64,000 nt of DNA from Eimeria necatrix (GCF_000499385.1 NW_013651812.1:176280-240279); one strand, 5' to 3'. Counted from the stretch's first letter, positions 38,501-52,354 are shown. Translations and numbers: made by a program. Notes: a model not told the origin generated them from the sequence alone.

Positions 38501-41500
38501 AAACAGAGATCGTTTCAGTGTTCTGTGGAATGGACACAGTTGAACGTCGCTGTGGGCATGTAGGAAGGAAGGTCTTTAGCGAGTCGCTGTTTTGCCTTTC
38601 TCCTTCAAGTGGACGACCTGAACAGCGTGAACCTAGCGGGACTTTCAGAGGCGGTTTGAGTGGCCAAGCCACTGTCCCAGAGGCGGCAACTCCTCCAACT
38701 TCGTTTCTCACTGCTTCCCCCTTCTACAAGAAGGTCTATTTCCATGCCGATATACTACAGGCTAGGAGTCTCCCCGCAATGGATAATGACGCCCTTGTCA
38801 ATCCGTGGTGGTCTCTCGAAGTAGAGGGGGAGGTGAGCTCATATAGCTGGATGCTGGAGCCTTGCAGGATATACATATATACATATATACATATATGCTT
38901 GCAATATATACATATATACCATCAGCCATGGAATATATATACATATATTCCATGGCTGATGCTGCGAAACATGCTTGACACTTAGTTATTCTGGTTGGAC
39001 TTTCTCAGGTAATTAAAATGGTTGACGAGAGCCAAATTGATCGAGAAATGAGTTGTTTGAAGACAAGTTTGAATCCAGCTTTTCTTCAGCGGACAGGAGC
39101 TCCTGTATACTTGTACCTTAGTCCTCAAACGAGTGTACAAGCACTTTCCTTTGCAAACGGAATACCGCCATTTGATCAGTTGCTTCTTCCTCCTCCTCCT
39201 GTCTTACTACGTATATTCGACATCGACATCGAGAAGGGCGGCGAAGTGACGAAGGAAATGATAGCATTGATCGTTGAGTGGAGTCCTGCAAATATCGACG
39301 CGAGGTACAGAGCTGCTCTGCAGGAGCTGGAGGGTTTGAAGAGCCAGGACAATGGTAAGGAGCTCAGGGACTCAGAAACGGACGTTAATTATGCCCACGA
39401 AGCGATTTGGTATTCACTTTCAAGCAAAGAGCAGGTGGCATTCGCCACAGTGGAGGGAAGTATGGCAAAGAGCCTTGAGTGGGACACAAAGCCTCGGCTT
39501 CTCGCAGCTGTTGGTTTTACCCTAAGTGGCACTGAGACTTCCGCAAAGCAGCCTATCACTGCAGGAAAGAAGGCAGCCTCTGCAAGTGATTCAAAGGGAA
39601 AAGAAATAAGACGAGGAGCTAGCACACAACTGGCTCGCTGGCCAGTGCTTGCTCTTGACAACCCCGCTACTGCTGAAGTTTCTAAGTGCAAGCTTTTGAG
39701 ATACCACTTTGATATCGACATCCTTGGCGTTCGGTTTCTTCCAACGTCGCAAGCCGATCAGCTTTCAGAATATATCCTCCAGGTGTCTGCGTTTTGGCAA
39801 GGGAAGGCAAAGGATTTGCAGTTGGCCCTGAGCTCTTCAGACTTTCCGGCTCCAAATGTGATTGCGAGGTTCAGCGAGACCGAACCTGTAAGAGGATTAG
39901 CAGATACGCTTGTTCCAGTTCTAAAACAGCTTTGTTTCCCTTCAATGGATCGTTGCTGCCAGACCTGCTAGTGTTGCTGCTTTCCAGGAGACGAAGCGGA
40001 AAGTGTTTGTTGAGGTATTTGATGCAAAAGAAGAAAAACTGTCTCGGCAAGTTCTTTTGCCAATACGGCGCAACATGGGTGGGCTGCAGTCTGCACTGAA
40101 ATAACATTGCCATGGGCATTCATCTCTGATTATTTAATACAGGAGTGCGACGTCTGTGTCGCGCCCTCGGTGCTCATCTAAGCAATGCTTTTGACTGTCT
40201 GGGTTATATATTTTGGGTGTGGTACTCTTCATATTGCATAAACGTCTTCGTCATGCACAACTAAGCACTGCACATTTCAACTCCAGGCGACAGACTGGCT
40301 TCTGACCTTTTTTTACATTGCCGCTATTTGCTCCTCTCAGAGTCAAGCACTGCCCCCGGCCAGTGGGTTGGAGCACGATTGTCCATCAGCTCCTTCGTCA
40401 CGCCGTATTTGCCCTATATTCAAGATGTGGTGTTGCATACATCACGCCCCGCAGAAAGGGGGCGAAGGTCGGCGCCTACAAAGTCAGGGGGTGGAAAGGA
40501 TTGGAAGTCTATTGGCTCACATGGAACACTGTGCAGCCGGAAAGATTCTGAAGGCTCTTACCGCAGCAGGGGCGGCGTGCACATTATGCAGAATCGAGGA
40601 GTGAAGGCAATCCTACCTGACATTTGCTTCCGCTTAGTGAACAAAGACGGAGCTGAGATGGGCACATTGTCCCTGGCACTGAACTCGTTCGTAAAAGTGC
40701 CGCAGGGAGAGCACTGCCTCAAGCTTCAGCTTGAGAGTCCCCTGCTGGCTCGACTTCCTCCCCCGATGATGGACATGGCAATGATGGTGAGAGACTCAAA
40801 GGACTGAGCACTATCAGCACGAACAGCGCCGTGCCTTGAGCCTCCCAGTGCCGCCAGTGTGCATACAAGCAAAGGGCGCAAATGCACTTCATATGAAGGA
40901 AGCTAGTGGTGAACGAGACCCGTGCAGTGCAGAATGGCTATTAAAAGTGTGTGAAAGTAATGAAACTGGCAGGGCTCTAGATTTACACACAAGCCGATTC
41001 TTGAACTGAGGAAATCTTTCAGCATGCTTGGATTTGATGCGGTCTGTCAACTCAGGAACAGCGGATTATGCCAGACTTGCCTTTTGTCAATACTGTAGAT
41101 ATAGACATCATCGTCGAGTGTTTCAGCGAATATACTGGTGAATTGATATACGACTCCGACTGTCGACCAGGTCGGATGCTGACCGATCATGATATGTTTT
41201 TTGTACGTGACAAAGCGGGAGTTGTCTACACCCACGTCTTAAACGCTGATGACTACTTCGTTGGGTGTGAAGATAAAGAAGATGTCCCGTTTGTAGAGCC
41301 CATCATGCAAGTGAGAGACAAGCCTGTCAAAAATCACTCCGTATGCGTTATAACCGGTAGCAGGGCCGCTTTCAGACCCTACTACGCAAACACAAAACCT
41401 GAGTAATAGTTTTAGATTTCCTTTTTTCTGCTCCGAAGCTGCGTCACGTCCTGTTGTGCTTTCTCCTTCCCCTGCAGGCCGACTTGTCTGATTCGGGCCC

Positions 41501-44500
41501 GAACTCTATGGAGTACGCTCAGTTCTTCGAAGAAACCCGTCGTTGCAGCAGTGAGAGAAAGGATACCCTGCGGCTGGGCGACAAGAAAAGGCTCGTGCAG
41601 CAACCGAAAACATTTTTGCCAGAAGATGAAGAAGAGGAAGTGTCAAAGCAAAAATATGACTCGAAAGCAAGAGGTAGTGAGTTCAAGCCCTGAACCTTCA
41701 AAAAATTGCCTGCGATTGCACTGCGGGCCTTCTGGTCGGAGAAGCATTCCCTAATTTGTACAATTTCACCGGAGTGCAGCCCAGCAAACACTTTACTAGT
41801 GCTTTACACCTGCAGCCCATTCTGCTCTCGCAGATCGTGAGGAAAATCGAGTCCGTCATGCAACACGCACTTGGGTCCGCAAACGAGGCCATGAAGCCTC
41901 ACTTGATGAAGAGAAGTAGGCCACCACCCCTTCAGCGTCCCAGTTGACTATTTTTTGATATTAGCTGCGTCGCACTCGATGCCGATCTCACCGTGCCTTG
42001 TGCGTGCACATTTTCAAGTTCTGCCGGTGAACAGGCTCTTCTTGCGTAGTCTTGGCCCCTAATTAAACATTGGCAAGAGTGTTTGTGTGTGTTCACAATT
42101 CCTTAGTTCTTGTTTGTTGGCTCGACTGATGCTGATGCGTTCGGATTATGGCGGATCCCTGGAATCTCAGAGAGAAACAGTTACAGCAGCCAACAAGGAT
42201 CTTCCAAGAACTCTACTGCCAACTTTTAACATGGTCAACATTTTCACAAGACGTGAAGGCAAGCTGCGCAACGTGTTAGAGCTTTCCTCATAGTGTAGCC
42301 CTCTTCTCATGCTAGCTGAGAAAATATCTATCCACCTCAACTGATACTCATCTTGTAACCATCAAGTTCACGGCGAACCTTTGCTTACGGTGAAGAGGCC
42401 TGGAATGAATTCACGCGCGGCTCCGAAAGAGCCTTGCCGGCTCCAGCACATTCCAACACTTCTATGCTTGCCATATTTCGTATTCGTGTGCGCACTTTTG
42501 TCGTTTGCCTTCAGGAGTGGTGGTCTGGTCTGCATCGCCCAGTGGATGTGACGGTCACTTTGGTAGGACGGGTGATTTGCTGCTCATCTTCAGAACAACA
42601 GCAGACAGGCAATACCACCGCGTGTGTGTCCCAAGCCTTGATATACGGTTAGTCTGAGAAGGCTTTCCTTTCCTCACGGGAATCCTGCTCTGCAATCACT
42701 TTCGCGACAAAAGTGACGACAGCAAAGCATTGTTCAGGTCAACTGAGTACACATTTCCAGAAGTGATGATGCTTTTCTTCTCAGATATCCCCACGAGAAT
42801 TCCTTCTACATCTATGATACAATCACACAGAGTTTCACAGATTTCCACAAAATGTGAGCTTCCATTTATTCTCCCAGTTTTAAGGCCAGCAGTGCGCTGT
42901 GGCTATTTTGTTTATTCTCACTAAATAACTAGAGCGAATTATTCCCGCCATGGTATGCGCTCTGACCCACACCGTCCCTTTTCCCGAATGTGAAACTGCT
43001 TAGGTGTGTTGAACAAAAGCTTCAACGGCTTAAAATGCAATTGAGAGGGCGAGAAAAAGAAAATCTGGCAAGTAATAGACTCAAAACTGAGTAGCTAAAG
43101 TCACGCGTATTTTCTTGTATCTTTCAAATGCCATAGAGTGAAAGCCATCGGTACACTGCGTGAATATCTTAGGTGGGACAAGCGGAGCGACAGCAGTTGG
43201 AAGTGGAGATTCTCGAGCAGGAGTCCGAGCTGGCGAAGCTTCGAGAAGCCGTAAGATTGTGGCATTGAGCAGAAATCGTGCTACTTAGTAGTTTCGTGCA
43301 GATTCAGAGTAGAGCAAAATCCTAGCAGGGTACTTCGTAGCCCACAGCCACAACATCATGAGTTATGTGAAAATTTTGGGCGCTGCAGGGGGGTGGTTAC
43401 AGGAAGAGTTTCAATGAGGACTCAAAGGCAGGCTTTAGCTACTCCATTGACGTGCAGCGTGGAGAATTAGTGTGTCGGTTGAAGAAAACTTGCACCTACT
43501 TCGACCGTGACCAAACCGTGTTATGGTTTGACAGCTTTTCAATGTTGCCGACGCTCAACTTGGCGCAACCTGTGGTTTGGGGAGAAGACAAGAAGAAAAT
43601 TGCCCTACTGAAAGTAAGAATGCCCATAGCGCGCGCTTGCAGAGCGTCGTAGTGGCACAGTGGGGCTCAAGTGCTCCTAGAACGGGTCAGCGGCGCTGCT
43701 CAGTTTCTGTGTAAGTCTGCGGTGCTTTTTAGGGGTGGGTGAGAGTGACGGATGTTACAGCGACAAACAAGGCTTTGACAGACAAAACTGATGTCGGGGC
43801 TGCGAAGGAACCCTCTCAAGCAGTATCTGAGACAAAGGCACTCGCGCAGCGTCAACAGCTGCCAGGAAACAAGCAGGCCTCCAGCAATCCGGCCGACAAA
43901 AACTCTCTCGCGACTTCTGGCTATGCTCCTCCCGACGTGCTTATAGCGCCGCCCATGCACCGCTGGATGGAAGAAGTTGTTGTAGTGCATGTTTACATTT
44001 TGACTGCGCGAAACCTCCAAAATGTGGACACCATAGGCATGAGCGATCCGTATCTAAAGCTCCAAGTGGGGCAGCAGGTTATAGTCTCCGACCGGGTATT
44101 TGATGGGTAGGTCGTCGACGGAATGAGCTCAATGCATGGATGCTAATCTTACGCCAATAGTAGCAAGTGCTGCTCAACAACACAATGCTGTAACTCACAT
44201 GAAGAGTACTAACGTGTTGTTCTTGATGTTAGTCAGCCGTCCTATTTATGCGGGGTCCAAGTTTGACTGAACCTCGCTGCAGTAGGATGGGGCACAAATA
44301 CGTGTATATATATGGATGTCGGCAGACGCTGCGCTTCCTATTCATGCTGTACACTGCTGCAGTTTACGGCAGCTACCCAATATATTGTGGAACAAATTGG
44401 GCGTAGAGAGTGCTTCATTCTGCCTGCAGCAACTGTAATCCAAACTTTTACGAGCACTTTGTATTTCGAGTGCTGATTCCGGGGCCTGCCCTGCTAAAAA

Positions 44501-47230
44501 TTGTTGTCATGGATAAGGGTGATGTGCTGCAAAGCGACTCGCCATTAGGAATGGTTTCTGTTGACCTGGAAGAACGGTAAGCCGCCTTTTTAGGTTCCTA
44601 ATTGTTTCTCTGCAGCCATGCATATTACGACTTATTTATGCATGCTCACTTAGCTAAGCCAGCTTTATTTGTTTGCGCGCAGCTTATTTGTTCGTGTTTC
44701 GAAAGGGCCCAACCTTTTGACTAGGCATAGTCAGTGCAACTGAATCTGGCTGCTACTTGCAACTCTCCGCTGATTCGCTGTCTCGTGGCTTCGCAGGTGG
44801 CTGGCTCTCAAGGCGTCGCGTATAAATAAATATCAAAAAACCTGGTAAATCACATGTTCAATGACGAATGCTCATCGGCAGCACCAGCCGCACCAGTGTG
44901 TCGTTAGTGGCCGTGCACTACGTTTGTGGACAATGCTTTCAACTACGTACGTGTTCAATGCGTTACCTGTGTCTTACAACTGCAGCCCAGTTGTAGGACC
45001 GGGGAAGAAAGCTTATGTTCCGCCACTACATTACTTCCCTATTGAGTATCAACCCCTTCAAACAGGAGAAAACGAAGGGGAGCTTGGTGTTTCTCAGGGG
45101 ACCCTTCGATACTTCATTGATATGGTAGGCGCAGTAGACATATCAGGCACCTTTCCTTTGTTCTTGTCACTTCTTGACACTCACAGTTCTGCATGTCACA
45201 TTCGGCAGCAGTAGGGCTTTTTGTTGAAACGGTTTTTGCCTCATGTGTATCAGGTTGGTGAACTAGATCCATATGAAGAGCTCTACATCTCGAATTTGGG
45301 ACAAGAAGAAGAATTCGAGCTTCGTTTTATCATTTGGAATGTGGAAAACATAAACGTCTTCAAGGGTTCTTCAGGTGAGCCGGAACTATGATCAGAGTGG
45401 TGCGAGCACTGCAGCCGATAGAAGCAGCTAGTTTGTTGACACTTTCCATGTGTTCTTCTGCGTTTTATTATTTACACTCTCTGATCAGGTTGCCACTGCT
45501 TCCTGTCATTTCTTCGTCTCTTGCAGGGGAACGCAACGATCTCAAAGTTCGCGTCGAGCTCTTCACGACAGATTTTGAGTTGGAGGATTCATACGACTGC
45601 TTTGACACAGACGTGCACTTCTTCTCTCGACGCACTGCCACTTTCAACTGGCGCATACTGAAACGCGTTAAGCTACCACTGGCAGCTATGAGCGCAAAGG
45701 TTAGAACGGATAATATAATGCAGCAAGAATGCATACAATACATAGCACTGATAATGTGCTATGGAAGAAGGCAACGGACTACGAGTATCCGAGGGAGATT
45801 CTGTGCCAATTTTTCCATTAGGTGCCTCGTTCTGCGTGCGAGGTTCCTCTTTAGCAAATACACACCGACAGTCATGTTACCTACTTGTGGCAACACTGTT
45901 ATCGTGTACATGGTAGCTTTGCACAACTATTGCGTATGCTGCCGAGCATTGGCATTTTCAGCTTACTCTGATCGACATTAACGCCCCTGCAACTGACAAT
46001 GCCCTTTACAACTCCGAGACTCTCAGTCTTGATGCATTTGCCCTCTCGGCAATGACTCGCTTCCGCCAAGACCAAGGGTCCATCAGCCCGATTGACTTCG
46101 ATGTTACATTTGATGACCCTCTGGGGGCCGGAATGTGAGGGCAGACCAATGTTAGCTTCTTGCTCTACCAGATGCCTCTTCTTATAGTTTTAAGCTGAAG
46201 CAATCGTTTCTCCTCACTGAAGTTCCCGGAGCACCAAGGAGAATTGCAGCGTTGAGTCGCACTGTGTCTGCCTTCAGGGTCGAGCGTTGGTGCCAGGCAT
46301 TTTGGTGTGCCCCATACGAAGCCATGGGTTGCCCTGCTTCCGTAACGGGTTGCTGCAACCGCCGAGAAGTGAAAGAAAACTTCCTTGACCAGACAGATGA
46401 TTCCGTCGCTCTCTGCTGCTGTCTAGGAATTTGCTGCTGCGGCAGACAGGCCAAACGCCGCCGCATACGAACGTGGGCTGAACCACCACATAACCAGATA
46501 ACCCCAAAGTTACCCTGGGATTGACGCGAGTTCCATCATTCCTGCCGAAGGCTGGCTACAGCGTGCACTTGACAACGATTGGCGGTAGCTTGCCTATCTG
46601 CCGCACTCACTGTGAAGCTTGGCCCTGAAAAACATCCTTGTGAAATGCGCGTGCTGCTATATTAGGCTTGTGTCCGGCTCTGCTACTCTTCACTGCACAG
46701 TTGCTTTAGTTCCCAAGGGCGAAGCCGAGGCTCATCCGGTTGGCGCTGGCCGCGCTGCCCCCGAGCCCCTGGCAGAACCGGCGGACCGCCCTTCTCCCAA
46801 CATGATTTTATCTGTGAGAGGGGCCGGGTTTCCTGCCTTCATCACCATATTGTGTAGCAACCTGTGAACGAGCCAGGAGTTTTGGCATGTGAATGAAATC
46901 TCAAAAGCATTCCGTTGCTTCTGTATGAGCCTGTCTGCAGGACCCCGTGGGTTACCTAACGCTGGTGGTGGGGAATCAGACCTGTGCCCTTATACAGTGA
47001 GTCAAGAAGCAACGTTCCCCACTGGATACACAGGCCCACGTTTGTTCGGCTTCGCTGTACGCGTTAACATGTAGCACCGAACTGCTGCGCACCTGCTTAT
47101 TCGTGTATTAGGTGTACACTCATCCTCTGCTGTGCTGCTTAGGGCAACCTCAATGGGGTGCTGCATGTTGACGATACTGCTGCTTATGGTCCTCATCGCC
47201 GCGATCATAATCATTGCGGCCCGCGTCTAG
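32549..47230 (+). CDS. Ferlin (multi-C2-domain, tail-anchored membrane fusion protein)
   Basis: Ferlins are calcium- and phospholipid-binding proteins; in coccidia they are needed for microneme and rhoptry secretion. About 38 exons encode roughly 2500-2600 residues. Seen in order: an N-terminal C2 domain (GDVTGASDPYVSIRYEG, exons 1-3); a ferlin-type C2 region (LNRPTWLHMFGG, exon 12); further C2 blocks in exons 16-20; the Fer-type motif IFQELYCQLLTWSTF near 42.2 kb; a C-terminal C2 (GMSDPYLKLQVG, DSPLGMVSVDLEER, exons 28-29); the final ferlin C2 (EEEFELRFIIWNVENI, then GERNDLKVRV and TDVHF...FNWRI); the linker HPVGAGRAAPEPL; and a C-terminal membrane helix (CCMLTILLLMVLIAAIIIIA). The start at 32549 is a clear ATG opening a continuous first exon. 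I cannot say which of the FER1-3 paralogues this is; it is long for the family. The region 41640-43200 and the last four junctions are only partly resolved. Confidence 0.93.
32549..47230 (+). other. Ferlin exon map
   Basis: Phase-consistent exons: 32549-32756, 32956-33080, 33221-33505 (or to 33526), 33772-33897, 34086-34178, 34379-34684, 34796-34843, 35062-35193, 35371-35450, 35581-35728, 36082-36257, 36409-36762, 36869-37515, 37809-37954, 38083-38279, 38439-38832, 39009-39887, 39988-40078, 40341-40786, 41056-41310; then, less certain, exons starting near 41478, 41834, 42170, 42514, 42793 and 43174; then 43389-43613, 43733-44106, 44430-44576, 44797-44844, 44986-45124, 45254-45374, 45527-45699, 45962-46134; then exons starting near 46178 (Cys-rich, CCCLGICCCGRQAKRRR), 46692 and 46938, and the terminal exon 47143-47230. 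Between 42.1 and 43.2 kb two reading-frame chains compete and at least one small exon is probably missing from this model. Confidence 0.75.
38920..38961. repeat. 18-bp inverted repeat (hairpin) in a ferlin intron
   Basis: Arms 38920-38937 and 38944-38961 are perfect reverse complements (catcagccatggaatata) around a 6-base spacer, preceded by an (ATATAC)n tract from about 38868. It lies in the intron between exons 38439-38832 and 39009-39887. Confidence 0.9.
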
Positions 47231-47997
47231 TTTAAGAGCTGCGAAGATCGGCAGCGACGTTGCCGCTATGCTCGCACAAAAGAGCCGTATACTTTTAGCA
47301 GTGACCACCGACTACAAGTGTTTAAATTTAAACTGTATATGAACGCGAGCCAGTCTATATACTGTTTGCAAGCAAGTGAGCCTTTGGCTAGTCCCTCAGT
47401 ATTACCTGCAGGCTCTTTGCCGTTGGGCTCACCTGCCTGCGCAAGCCAGTCTATATACTGTTTGCAAGCAAGTGAGCCTTTGGCTAGTCCCTCAGTATTA
47501 CCTGCAGGCTCTTTGCCGTTGGGCTCACCTGCCTGCGTCCTCCCCTAAAGCAGCACTACTTCGATTGGTACAGTATCTAACCAACGCAAAACGGTAGCCT
47601 CACTACTCATTAAGCACTACAGTTCAAGAGCGACAGCAGCCTAGCACGCATCCCTCATCAGACAAAATGGTTCAAAGCGGAGCTGTCACTGCCGACACCC
47701 CTCCCGCTTATGTGACGGCGAGCACCGCCAAGACGCTAGGACCTGTTAAGCACAGGCCGCCATGCAATAGATGCTCCCAGGGTAAATCAGTACGACAGAG
47801 GCTCATCTCCTGCTAAGAAGGGCAATCTGGAGTCCACTATCTAAGATCCACGCCGGAATGGAAGAACAGATCGCTTCACCACTACAAACTAAGGCATTCT
47901 CGTGTTGCAAATGGGACGGAACACATATGCATAGAGTTTTCTGCTCATCAATTCCCGCGGCGCAACAGCTAATCTACGCTCCTGTCATCACGCTAGC
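47231..47997. other. Convergent intergenic region (ferlin / SF3B1)
   Basis: Contains the 3' ends of two converging genes and a 96-bp tandem duplication. No gene seen. Confidence 0.6.
47348..47536. repeat. 96-bp tandem duplication, two essentially identical copies
   Basis: Copy 1 is 47348-47443 and copy 2 is 47444-47536. They are identical apart from their ends and lie about 120 bases past the ferlin stop. The near identity points to a recent duplication. Confidence 0.95.
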
Positions 47998-50900
47998 CTA
48001 AATGACCAGTTCAAGCTCATGACGGGCAAATGAATGCTTCCCGTCGTCGGGAAGTCTTGGGAAAAAAGCTACCATCGCGTCCTGGTGCCCGATGTACACG
48101 TTGTTATACACCCTCCAATACACCTCTCGTACCTGCATAAAAAAGCACAACGGCAATAAAAATGAATTCGAACTCCGGGCACACCCATGGTGACCCCCTG
48201 TTTGCACCATGCAAGCAGTATGCAGATCGACCAACATGCCAACTGTATCGACACAAATTCGGGCTTTGGCTTTGCAATAGATGCTGGGACAGCGCGAGAA
48301 AAGGGGACATTCGAGAGAACAAGTTACTTACTTTGCGTGCAGGGTGGAAGAGGCCCAAGATGACATATCGGAAAACAACTCCGGGCCCAATAGCAACGCG
48401 CATGCCGTCCACAGCATCAAAAAACGCCTGCAAGCAGCATAAAAAAGCGCACAGAGGAGTGTTATAGAAAAGCGCACAGAGGAGTGCTAATGCTCGTATA
48501 GCGTATAGCGCAAGTTGTCATGAAAAGGCACTTTCCAACATGCAACAGTGGCTACACTGGCCACATGCACATGCAACAAAAAGTCCTTTCAGCAAAAAGG
48601 GAAAAGGGAACACGTAACTTACTTGGACCATGTGTGCCGACACTTCGAAAATGTTTGGCCAGACGTAGTTAAACAAATGAGTAAGCGCATCTTCACAGCT
48701 CAGTCCGTGGACGCCTATGTAATCCACAAACACCGGAAAAGCTTGCAACTTCGTTGCAACATGTTGTTCTACCGAACGCCATCAAAAGTATGAAGCATTC
48801 ATGTCACTGAAATCCTTCCCTGTTACCTGGTAACTTTGCCCGTTGCTGAATACAGTGCGCACTAGTGAAACAGTGTCTTTCAATAACAAATGCTTGAGCA
48901 GAACGAACTTATGCTCACCAAGCGCAAGGTGCTTGCAAGCCCAAGCTGCAGTTTGTCTGTGGACAAGGTCTCTGTCCATGAGGGCATCTTCTAACAACGG
49001 CGTGACTGTATAGATGTAGTCCTTGGCCATCTCGCCAATGTACTCAAACATGAAGCTAAGAGTCTTCAAGACGCCGTTTTGAATGTTCAGTTCGGGCACT
49101 CGGTATTCGTTGATGAGCGCAGGCAGCACAGAATACGGCAAGCAGGTCTCAGCCACGATAGCAATGGCGATGGTCGTGCAAAGTCGCAACTGACGTTCTT
49201 GCATCTTCAAATTGTTCAGGAGTGTTGCCAGCACGTCTTGCGGCCCTATAGTCCTGGCAATGTAGCCAAACGTGTTCACAGTGGCTCTCCGAATGCTCTT
49301 TTTCTGGGCTCTCAACAAGTCCAAAAGGTCGAAGCAAATCCTGTCCCACTCCTTGGGCGACACCAAGTCGCCTCCGCGATCGGCGATGCGGCCGATGAGG
49401 TCAATAAGGTTTTCCTGCACTTTTTCGTGGCGGTTTTTGAGGATGGGAGTTAAGCGAGGCAGCAGATCCTTGATGGGAGGCGTCATCTTGTTCATTCCAA
49501 TCACGTTCACGATGGCTTTCAAGGCGCACAGAATGCTTCCCAACACATCGGGGTACTCTTCGCCCAAGTACTCGTACAAGAACAAGCCCAAGTGGCCCAG
49601 CATTTGCTCTTCGCCACTCTTGAACATGACAGTTGCAATGCGCGCCACGAGGTCTGCGGCTTGCTGCCTCAGCTTCGCCGAAGGGGTGTTCAGCCGCCAG
49701 CGAATGACACCGCAGATCTGCGGGAGGTAGGGCTTAACGCGGGTGGAGAGTGCATTAACAATAGTTGAAAAGCCATTTAAAAGCACTTGAGTGTCCTCAG
49801 TGGTCTGTTCTTGGAAGGCGTAAAGCAAGCCGTCGATCAGCTGCTCCTCCAGCCTCCCGTCTATGTCCGCCACCCCCCCGTTCACTATCACCTGTTCTAT
49901 CGTTTCGAGAGTCACCTTTCTGAAGGGCTCGCTGGGGTCTTTAAGATCATCTACAATGAACTTAATGACGTGGGCCCCGCCGGCCTTGGAGGCCAACTCC
50001 GTGGCGGTTTCGGTGAGGAGTTTGGCCGTGCGGCGATCCAGGGCGTTTCGGACGAGCCACATTTTCGAAAAGAAAGGAGGAATGATGTCAGTGCGAATAT
50101 ATTCCCCCTCCACGCCCTCAGTGGCCACGCACTGTTTGACGACTCGCAAAACGATCTTTTTCATTTCCTCGTCGTTGGTTTCGAACTCCCGCACCAGCAT
50201 CACCATGACTTCCCGCGTGTAGTAACTCGCGTGGTAAGCGTCCATCAGCGGAATGATGGAGCCAATGGCCTTCAAGTAGGCCGCCAGGCTCTTCCCCTTT
50301 ATTTCCCCTATGCCCTTCCACAGCGGCCGCAGCACGCAGTCGAAGGCCTCAATGCCGTAGGGCGCTGCGGCCTCGGCCAGCGCGGCCAGGGCCAGCGCGG
50401 TGACAGTCTTAATTTTGAGAACGGGGTCGTCGAGCCCGTGTTGGATTATTTCCACGAACTGCCGCAAGTGCGGCAACACCCCGCACCCCAGCAAAATGGC
50501 TATTTGCTGAATTATTTTTATCCCCGTGTGCCGCGCCTGCCACGACTTCTTGCTCTGGCACACGGCCTTCAAGAACAGCAGCAGCGAAGGCACTCCCAAG
50601 GCAGAGGCCACCACAGCAAACGCCCTGAAGAACAAAAAAGAAAAAAAAAACAAACATTCCAACCCCACATGCGCAGGGCCTACTGCTACTACTAGAGGAG
50701 CTGATGCAGACAAGCTAGAGGGACTTGAAAGATGCAAACATGCATGTTCTGGTTCGCGCTGCTGCAGCTGCTGCAGCTGCTGCAGCTGCTGCAGCTGCTG
50801 CAGCAGCAGCAGCAGCAGCAATCTCAACGCGGGCCTAGTGAAGGTCAATCGGAAACTTGCACGAAAGCGCTAAATTTCGCAACTCCGATTTTGCAAGCCG

Positions 50901-52161
50901 CGTGAAAGTGCACTCGCGAAGGCCCGTCTGTACCTGGCAGTTGTGTTTCGCACGTATTCGTCGGGATGGTCAATGTCTGGCCTCATGGTGGCGATCATGG
51001 TCGCCAGGCCCGCGGCCTTGGCCAAATTGCTGATTATTTCTCTGCCTTCTATGCGGGCGTAGTAATCCTCGTCGATCAGCAGCGGCTCGATGACCACCAG
51101 GATCTTGTGGGCGTAGGGCCGCACCAGGTCGTCCAGCTTGTACAGCACGCGATCTATGACTTTCACGAGCAAGTGGCGCTCCTGCAGCGCACAATCCCGC
51201 AAAACTTTGCAAAAAAATGATGAAAGTGCTTTGCAAAAAAGTGATGAAAGCGCCGTTTCATCGAGGCCTGGCCAGCAGCCGCGCGCACGCGGCTCAGCTG
51301 TACATACACCCCAACTTGCACCGCGCCCACCTGGTCCTCCAGCGTCGTCTGCATCATCAGAGGCAAAATTTGGTTGAAAAGTGCAGCAGCTCCGAACTCT
51401 TTTGCTTTGTCAGTCAAAATGCGCAGCGCAGAACGGCGCAGCGGGGGAGTTCCGTTCTTGATCTTGAGCAGCAGCAGCTGGATCTTCTTTTCCTTGACTT
51501 CCTGCAAGCCCAACACACAACACAGCAGCACCTCCGATCACTCCTAGCTTGCACTTAATTAAAAAATCAAAATTTGGAGAATTCAACTTCTGCAAACCCA
51601 GCTTCCCCTCCCGAAGCCCGGAAGCAGCAGCGCGCCCCCCAGAGTCACCTCCTGGGTCATTTGGTCTTCTGGTTTTTCTTCAAAGAGCTTCGAAAAGAAG
51701 TGGAAGTCCTCAGCCTTCATCTGCACGCCCCCAGAAGCCTCCCCCAGCCCCTGGGGGTCCAGCAGAGACCCCGTGGGGTCCAAAGCCTTCACCGAAATGC
51801 CCCCCTCTTCAGGCATCACGTACATGGGAGTGACCCCCAGGGGAGTGGCAGCAGCAGCAACTCCGGGGGTGGCGGGGCCCATCCCCGAAGAGGCCAGGGC
51901 CTGCTGCCGCGCGCGCGCTGCAGCAACAGCAGCAGAAGTCGGCGGCGGGTTGTAGTCGCTCGGCGGCTGCACCACTTCGTAGCCCTCAGTCGGCATTATT
52001 CTGTCAAGTTCTTCATCTGTCAAGTATCTGTTTCTTTCATCGAACTCCTGCTGCAGCCGCAGCGCCAGCAGCTGCTCCGGGGTCTGCAAAGGAGTGCTGG
52101 GGGTCATCGGCGTGGACCCCAGCCCTGCGAAGACACGCCTCCGCAGCCCCAGCCCGCTGCA

Positions 52162-52205
<44 letters not shown>

Positions 52206-52320
52206 CCAGGGGGCGGCGCCTGCAGCAGCAGCGGCGGAGCCGCGCCGCCTTCCCTGCGGCCCGCAGGCACCCGCAGCGCCAGCGCGCCCCGCACGCTGCC
52301 CGCAGGCACCAGCAGCAGCA

Positions 52321-52354
<34 letters not shown>

